Program-made: the position numbers and the translations under genes
From: Paraburkholderia elongata
GTDB lineage: Bacteria; Pseudomonadota; Gammaproteobacteria; Burkholderiales; Burkholderiaceae
Direction of reading: 5' to 3'
Assembly: GCF_013177735.1 (NCBI RefSeq)
Contig: NZ_WOEZ01000176.1
Span: forward strand, 1 to 38,266
DNA: 38,266 nt
Shown: positions 33,746-38,266 of the stretch, in pieces
Layout of the letters: every line of letters begins with the position of its first letter
Numbering within the stretch: the first letter of the stretch is position 1
The notes under the pieces: model-generated
What the model was told of the DNA's origin: nothing
What the model saw: the letters and a program-made list of their open reading frames with translations, nothing else
The model's database searches: none

Positions 33746-34900
33746 TTATGCGGCAACCTGCGCCTTCTGCTTTTCGCCCTTCAGGCGATTGAAGTACGGA
33801 ATCACGTGCTCACCGATATTGCGGATCGTTTCGAGTTGCGCTTCCTGAGACACCGTGCCCATCTGGCAGAGGAACAGCACTTCATCCACGCCCGCTTCCA
33901 TCAGGCGGCCCACATAGCCGATGCAATCGTCGACGGTGCCGTAGGCGTGATTCGGGTTCATCATTGAAAGCGCCGGATCGCTGAAATCGACCACTACCTC
34001 TTCCGACGCGAAGCGCGAACGGATCACCATTTCGCCGGTATTGCCCTTCACGAGGTCATCGCCCCAGCTATCCGGGTTCGGGCGCTCGCCGCCGGTGTAC
34101 CAGTAAGCCAGCGACTCCATGAAATAGCGCTGGCCGCGAATGCCGATCTTGCGGGCCTGCTGGCCGTCGTTCAGCACCACGGTCGGGCACAGCGCGGCCA
34201 GATGCTGCGTCGGACGGAAACCGACCTGGTCCTCGGCTTTGCGGGTCGCCCATGCTTCGCGATACAGCGCGTTTTTCTTCGCGACTTCATCGGGGCCGCC
34301 GAAACCGAGCACCAAGGCACCCAGGCCACGCTGACCGGCGCGTAGCAAGCCGTCGTTGTTGGTGCACGCCATGTACATCGGCGGATGCGGGTCCTGGAAC
34401 GGCTTCGGGTGAATCGGCCGTTTAGGAATCTTGATGTATTTACCATCGTGCTCGATCTCGTCCTGAACGAACATTTTCGGCACCAGGTACATCGATTCGT
34501 CGATCATCGGTTGCAGCTCGGCAAGGTCGTAGCCGAACGCGCCCGCTTCCTGCTGGCTGCCGCCTTTGCCGACGCCGAAATGCACGCGGCCACCCGACAG
34601 AATGTCGAGCATGGCCACGCGTTCAGCCACCTTGATCGGATGATTCATCGCGGGCGGCAGGCAGATCACGCCGTGGCCGAGGCCGATGCGGGTCGTGCGG
34701 CCGGCCAGATACGCGAGGAAGGTTTCCGGGGCGCTCATATGCGCGTAGTTCGTCAGCGACGTGTGTTCGACGCACCAGACGGTATCGAAACCCATCTGTT
34801 CGGCGAGCAACGCCTGCTCGACGGTCTCCTTGAATACCCGGTGATCGCCTTCCCGCGAAGCGTCCGTGGTCTGGGCTTCGTAGATCAGAGAAAACTTCAT
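33746..34900 (-). CDS. Luciferase-like flavin-dependent monooxygenase
   Basis: This 384-residue protein is of the bacterial-luciferase superfamily (LLM class): MKFSLIYEAQ strand 1, FDTVWCVEHTSLTNYAHMSAPETFLAYLAG, RIGLGHGVICLPPAMNHPIKVAERVAMLDILSGGR and HFGVGKGGSQQEAGAFG are family signatures. I chose ATG 34900, which has a GGAGA ribosome site; an ATG five codons earlier is possible. The enzyme needs reduced flavin, which HsaB or another reductase could supply. It is transcribed towards hsaA but has its own operator-like site upstream, so it probably belongs to the steroid regulon. No step of the known 9,10-seco pathway needs such an enzyme, so its substrate is open. Confidence 0.85.
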   Translation of the reverse strand: MKFSLIYEAQTTDASREGDHRVFKETVEQALLAEQMGFDTVWCVEHTSLTNYAHMSAPETFLAYLAGRTTRIGLGHGVICLPPAMNHPIKVAERVAMLDILSGGRVHFGVGKGGSQQEAGAFGYDLAELQPMIDESMYLVPKMFVQDEIEHDGKYIKIPKRPIHPKPFQDPHPPMYMACTNNDGLLRAGQRGLGALVLGFGGPDEVAKKNALYREAWATRKAEDQVGFRPTQHLAALCPTVVLNDGQQARKIGIRGQRYFMESLAYWYTGGERPNPDSWGDDLVKGNTGEMVIRSRFASEEVVVDFSDPALSMMNPNHAYGTVDDCIGYVGRLMEAGVDEVLFLCQMGTVSQEAQLETIRNIGEHVIPYFNRLKGEKQKAQVAA

Positions 34901-35021
34901 TGCGTGCGTCTCCATGAATTTTGGACTGTGCTGAAACGGGCGGTCCGCTCCCGACGCACCGATTCCTACGATGATCGTGACGGTCCACGGATTGAAGTTT
35001 CAGTTCGCGCGTGCGGCCCGG

Positions 35022-35042
35022 CATCGTCTATTTGGATTAACG
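35022..35042 (-). promoter_or_regulatory. Steroid-regulon operator, site 4 (luciferase-like gene)
   Basis: The core GTCT-ATTT-GGAT (35026-35037) is the weakest copy, with one mismatch in the palindrome. The oriented flank GATGCC after the core is retained and TTA replaces CTA before it. It shares a 331-bp divergent region with site 5. Confidence 0.5.
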
Positions 35043-35140
35043 GGGCGCGCTTTGGCGTGGAAGCTTTGATCGAAGGCGCTTTATGCCACGCTTTTTGCCA
35101 CATCCCCGGCTGCGTTTTTTGCCGTGCTTTTCATACTCAG

Positions 35141-35160
35141 GCTAGTCCGATTGGACCTCG
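35141..35160 (+). promoter_or_regulatory. Steroid-regulon operator, site 5 (VOC gene)
   Basis: The core GTCC-GATT-GGAC (35145-35156) is a perfect 4+4 inverted repeat, preceded by GGCTA as in the minus-strand sites when these are reverse-complemented. It is oriented towards the plus-strand VOC gene. A TACGAT hexamer (35182-35187) lies 34 bp downstream centre to centre. Confidence 0.6.
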
Positions 35161-35231
35161 TGCGGTCCTCGCCCGTGACGCTACGATCGAGCCGCAATAC
35201 AACGCTGCTCAACGGATGGGAGTGCAATGCA

Positions 35232-35582
35232 ATGAAGGCTTCGATGATGCTGTACCCGGTCGACACAATCGATGCGGCGCTGCCGCTGTTTGTCGACGGG
35301 CTGGGTTTGACGGTGAAGTTCCGTGACGGCGAACGCTATTGCGCGCTCGATGGCGGTGCGCTGAGCGTCGCGCTGGTGGCGGGCGAAGAACGGATCGTCG
35401 AACGCGCGGCACTGGTGTTTCGCGTGGATGAAAACGACGACCTGTATGCAGCGATGGCGCGTGTGGTCGCGGCGGGTGCGTCAGTGCGCGTGCCGGTACA
35501 GCAAGGGCCGCACGAATGGCGTGCGGTGCTGGAGGACAAGAACGGCGCGTTGCTGGTGTTGTCGCAAAAGCGCGCGGTTTAA
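35232..35582 (+). CDS. Small VOC/glyoxalase-superfamily protein
   Basis: This 116-residue single-domain VOC protein has the beta-alpha-beta-beta-beta pattern MKASMMLYPVDTIDAALPLF and GLTVKFRDGERYCALDG in the first half, and LVFRVDENDDLYAAMARV and GPHEWRAVLEDKNGALLVLS in the second. The metal residues of glyoxalases are not all evident, so it may bind a ligand rather than catalyse; a His and a Glu remain in GPHEWRAVLED. I chose the ATG at 35232, which has GGGAG nine bases upstream. It is divergent from the luciferase-like gene and carries its own operator-like site. It is too small to be a ring-cleavage dioxygenase. The function is unknown; isomerase or steroid-binding roles are possibilities only. 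Confidence 0.75.
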   Translation: MKASMMLYPVDTIDAALPLFVDGLGLTVKFRDGERYCALDGGALSVALVAGEERIVERAALVFRVDENDDLYAAMARVVAAGASVRVPVQQGPHEWRAVLEDKNGALLVLSQKRAV

Positions 35583-35597
35583 GGTGTTGGAGGGTGT

Positions 35598-35620
35598 GCC
35601 GCGCCTGATACAGGCGCGGC
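35598..35620. other. Hairpin between convergent VOC and regulator genes
   Basis: GCCGCGCCTG (35598-35607) and CAGGCGCGGC (35611-35620) form a perfect 10-bp stem with an ATA loop. No T-run follows on either strand, so it is a terminator-like stem of uncertain efficiency that could serve both genes. Degenerate GGCACA/GGCACG repeats follow to about 35670. Confidence 0.6.
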
Positions 35621-35683
35621 GCATGGCACACGCGGCACGCGCGGCACACATGGCACAGGTGGCACGCGTTCGTTCAGTTGAGT

Positions 35684-36865
35684 TCAGCCAAGCGGCACCA
35701 CACTGCCCAGCAGGATGCGCACGAGCGTGGCCTGACGCGTCACGCCCGTCTTCGAGAAGATTGCCCGCAGATGAGCCCGCGCAGTGTTCTTGCTGATGCC
35801 CAAATCGTCAGCCGCCTCTTCCAGTGTCAACCCATTGGTCAACAGCAAGGCAAGCGAGGTCTCCGCGGGCGTGAGGTCGAACAGCTTGCGTACGATCTCC
35901 TGCGAGCCCTGTGATTTGCGATCGGGATCGCGCAGAAACAGCACGGTTGCCGGGCGGCGCTTGTTGTCCTCGGACCAGTCGGATAGCGGAATTGTGCGCA
36001 CCAGCACGCCGAGTTTCGGCTTATCGCAACCGCGCGTGATCGGCATCGCTTCGACAATCGGCGCGGCGGTGCCGAAGTGCCCCATCAGGGCATGGCGCAC
36101 CAGACGTTGCAGATTGCGGTTCTCCTGCGCGTCGGTCGCCTCGACGTTGCCGTGCACGACGCGCAGGCCGTTGCCCTGCGCGAGAATCTCGTCGGCCACG
36201 CTGTTGGTGCGCATGATCGCGCCGCTCTCGTCGAGCGTCACTGTGCCCACCAGCATCCGGTCGATCGCGCTCGCATACAGCGTGCGTTCCGACTCCACGA
36301 TATCGAGCCGCGAGTGCAATTCGACCGCGCGCCGCAAATGCGGCAGCAACAGCGCGCAAAAAGCCTTGTCGCGTGCGGAAAAATGTTTCGCAGCGTGACT
36401 GCGGCACACGCGAAACCGGCATTCGACGCCGGACTCCGTGCGCAGATCGGCGCCCATGATGTAGCGAATGTCGGCCGGCTTCAGGAACTGCTTGTAGAGT
36501 TCGCTGGTAAGCCAACCCGTGTCGCCGAATACTTCGTCGACCGTGACCACGCGATCCGCCGGCAAACCGACGAACGGGTCGAGCGAATAATAGTAGTTGT
36601 TGTATGACGCTTCGCCAGGCACGCCCGACCCCATTTCGGACGCATGCACCATCAGGCCGCGCCGATCGCTCGAAGGCGAACGCAGAATCAGGGTTGCATA
36701 GCTCGCACCGAGCGAGGTGCGGATCAACTCGAGCGCGCCAGCCCACGGCGTGCTTTCCAGCGCCCCTTGATAAATGCGCGCGGTCAGTTCGCTGAACTGC
36801 GCGACGCTCACCTCGGCCAGTTCACTCATGGCCTGGCCCTCTTCTGGGGCCCATTTCGTCTCCAT
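35684..36865 (-). CDS. LuxR-family regulator, TeiR/TesR-like
   Basis: This 393-residue transcription regulator has a C-terminal LuxR/FixJ-type helix-turn-helix (LTPAETSLALLLTNGLTLEE, AADDLGISKNTARAHLRAIF, SKTGVTRQATLVRIL). The N-terminal 300 residues look like GAF/PAS-type sensing sequence, with no phosphoreceiver domain. Length and layout match TeiR of Comamonas testosteroni, the LuxR-type activator of steroid genes. I chose ATG 36865, which has a GGAGAG site; an in-frame GTG two codons upstream is less likely. It is divergent from the esterase, and operator site 6 lies between them. It is the only transcription regulator in the window, so it is the best candidate for control of the locus, with a steroid or pathway intermediate as the presumed effector. 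Confidence 0.82.
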   Translation of the reverse strand: METKWAPEEGQAMSELAEVSVAQFSELTARIYQGALESTPWAGALELIRTSLGASYATLILRSPSSDRRGLMVHASEMGSGVPGEASYNNYYYSLDPFVGLPADRVVTVDEVFGDTGWLTSELYKQFLKPADIRYIMGADLRTESGVECRFRVCRSHAAKHFSARDKAFCALLLPHLRRAVELHSRLDIVESERTLYASAIDRMLVGTVTLDESGAIMRTNSVADEILAQGNGLRVVHGNVEATDAQENRNLQRLVRHALMGHFGTAAPIVEAMPITRGCDKPKLGVLVRTIPLSDWSEDNKRRPATVLFLRDPDRKSQGSQEIVRKLFDLTPAETSLALLLTNGLTLEEAADDLGISKNTARAHLRAIFSKTGVTRQATLVRILLGSVVPLG

Positions 36866-36984
36866 CAACACTCTCCGTCCTCCATGCGACTTTGCATCGC
36901 GCCGCCAAGCTTAAGGGTCGATCTGTTTGCTGGCATCGGGGGAAGTACTTAGCTCGTAGAAGTTTCGCTGAGCGTACGAACGAA

Positions 36985-37006
36985 CTCTCGTCCAATCGGA
37001 CGATGC
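36985..37006 (+). promoter_or_regulatory. Steroid-regulon operator, site 6 (esterase/regulator)
   Basis: The core GTCC-AATC-GGAC (36990-37001) is a perfect inverted repeat followed by GATGC, as in sites 1-4 when those are oriented by gene direction. It lies in the 311-bp region between the regulator (minus) and the esterase (plus), points to the esterase, and could also control the regulator. The rest of this region shows no gene. Confidence 0.6.
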
Positions 37007-37176
37007 TCCCTTAAAGCCGCCGCGTTTCAATGCATTCAGTGTTGCGGCGTGCGCGCTCAATGGCCTGATTCGTGCCCTGATTTGCGGCCCGGTTTTCGGC
37101 TCGAACCGCATCATGTGCGGCCGCATCGCTTATACGCGGTATAGCCGCTTTCATGACCGTTTTATCAGGAGACCCG

Positions 37177-38130
37177 ATGGCGCTCGATCCCCAGGCGCAG
37201 GCCGTGCTCGCCGCTTTCGCCGGCATGCCCGCACTCGATTTCGCGCAACTCACCGTGCCCGCCTACCGCGCAATGCTCGCCGCGGGCGGCGGTTTTGCAC
37301 CCGGCGACGCCATCGCGGCGGAAGAAGATCTGCTGATTCCCACCGCAAGCGGCCCGATTGCTGCGCGCCTCTACCGGCCGGTGACTAAAAGTGGCGATGA
37401 CCTGCTGCCCCTTACTGTTTTCTTTCACGGGGGCGGCTTCATTTCTTGCGGGCTCGATACGCATGCCAACCTGTGTCGTTGTCTGGCGCAACGCGCGCGA
37501 ACGGTCGTGCTATCGGTTGATTACCGGCTCGCGCCGGAAGCGCGTTTTCCGGCCGCCGCGCTCGATGCGTGCGATGCCGTGCGCTGGGCCGCGTCCAACT
37601 CAAGCGATCTGCGCGTGCGGCCCGGTGCGCTTGCCGTAGCGGGCGACAGTGCAGGCGGCAATCTTGCAGCGGTAGCCGCGCAGCAGTTGCGTCATAGCGG
37701 CGTGAATATCGCGCATCAGTTGCTGTTCTATCCGGTGGTGGATTGCGCCACCGAGCATCCTTCATACAAATCGATGGGCGACGGCTATTTCCTGACGGCG
37801 GACATGATGCGCTGGTTCAAAGGCCAGTATTTCGCGGAGGGCGCCGATCGTGCCCATCGCGCCGACCCACTCGCCAGTCCGCTTGCCGCTACCGATCTCA
37901 CGGGCGTGGCCAGCGCCACCATCATCAGCGCCGAATACGACCCATTGCGCGACGAGGCCGAGCGCTATGCAGCACGCCTCGCGCAAGCGGGCGTGCTGAC
38001 AACACATCTGCGTTGGCCGGGGCAAATGCACGGCTTCGCCAGTTTGCTCGGTGCGCTCGATGCGGCCGACCGTGCACTCACCTTGGCAGCGCGCGCCTTG
38101 CGCCATGCGCTGCACGTCCAGAACACCTGA
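37177..38130 (+). CDS. Alpha/beta hydrolase, hormone-sensitive-lipase family esterase
   Basis: This 317-residue serine esterase has the HSL-family oxyanion motif HGGGF, the nucleophile elbow GDSAGG, SAEYDPLRDE with the acid Asp, and a His in QMHGF. VDYRLAPEARFPAA is typical of the family. I chose ATG 37177, which has AGGAG directly upstream at 37167-37171; an ATG at 37153 lacks a site. An operator-like site about 175 bp upstream suggests co-regulation with the steroid genes, so hydrolysis of steroid esters or of a pathway ester or lactone is a reasonable idea. It is not HsaD: the meta-cleavage-product hydrolases lack the HGGGF motif. No gene is evident in the 136 bp after it. Confidence 0.83.
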   Translation: MALDPQAQAVLAAFAGMPALDFAQLTVPAYRAMLAAGGGFAPGDAIAAEEDLLIPTASGPIAARLYRPVTKSGDDLLPLTVFFHGGGFISCGLDTHANLCRCLAQRARTVVLSVDYRLAPEARFPAAALDACDAVRWAASNSSDLRVRPGALAVAGDSAGGNLAAVAAQQLRHSGVNIAHQLLFYPVVDCATEHPSYKSMGDGYFLTADMMRWFKGQYFAEGADRAHRADPLASPLAATDLTGVASATIISAEYDPLRDEAERYAARLAQAGVLTTHLRWPGQMHGFASLLGALDAADRALTLAARALRHALHVQNT

Positions 38131-38266
38131 CTTCGCTCACTAGGAGACCGTCGGAGTTGAGGTGAAGCGTAATTCAAAACACTTCAAGGTCCGACTGAGT
38201 TCGCGCCGGTTTGCGGACTCACTTCGTCGTCGACACGCAATGAAAGCAATTTGAAGGCTGATTGGG

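Noticed and set aside
37177..38130. Esterase as the missing HsaD
   Set aside because: The HGGGF oxyanion motif and GDSAGG elbow place it in the hormone-sensitive-lipase family, not among meta-cleavage-product hydrolases.
38131..38266. Possible gene or terminator at the right end
   Set aside because: No frame with a start, ribosome site or family motif; only weak GTCCG/CGGAC complementarity, without a T-run.

Overview
The window looks like chromosome from a high-GC betaproteobacterium of the Burkholderiales, most likely Paraburkholderia/Burkholderia. The evidence is GC-rich third positions, tightly packed ATGA/TGATG gene junctions, and protein sequences that resemble both Comamonas testosteroni and actinobacterial steroid-catabolism enzymes. 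It carries a large aerobic steroid-degradation locus (9,10-seco pathway). Assignments rest on motifs and remembered family sequences; no database search was possible.

Layout. 1-777: end of a tyrosine-phosphatase gene, probably not part of the locus. 865-1941: kshA, the 9alpha-hydroxylase oxygenase, with its own promoter region and terminator. 2098-5701: an RND/MMPL transporter and its YCF48/BNR-repeat partner. 5726-6031: a non-coding repeat array. 6046-21157: a 15-gene minus-strand operon running hsaC, ipdA, ipdB, echA20, ipdC, enoyl-CoA hydratase, fadE31, fadE32, fadA6, SDR, a FadE, fadE30, ipdF, MaoC, thiolase. It holds A-ring cleavage plus most of the rings C/D (HIP) pathway. 21549-24799: a plus-strand pair, phosphoesterase and di-haem peroxidase, that looks unrelated and splits the locus. 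24796-33624: a second minus-strand operon running hsaA, kstD, hsaB, a broken kstD-like gene, a 3beta/17beta-HSD, kshB, fadD3. 33746-38130: a luciferase-like monooxygenase, a divergent small VOC protein, a TeiR-like LuxR regulator and an HSL-type esterase.

How the genes work together. The 3beta/17beta-HSD and KstD make androstadienedione. KshAB 9alpha-hydroxylates it, which opens ring B. HsaAB hydroxylates and HsaC cleaves ring A. FadD3 activates HIP to its CoA ester. FadE30, hydratases, SDRs and thiolases shorten the side chain; EchA20, IpdC and IpdAB open rings D and C; FadE31/32 and FadA6 finish. HsaD and HsaEFG are not in the window and must be encoded elsewhere.

The most interesting signal is a conserved, orientation-specific operator, GTCY-N4-RGAC with flanks CTA and GATG. 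It occurs upstream of six transcription units (kshA, hsaC operon, hsaA operon, luciferase-like gene, VOC gene, esterase). It is probably the binding site of the locus regulator and it ties three unassigned genes to the steroid regulon. Other unusual features are a pair of 34-bp palindromes with fully compensated arm changes, two adjoining tandem arrays, and in-frame minisatellite expansions inside KshB (collagen-like linker) and one acyl-CoA dehydrogenase.
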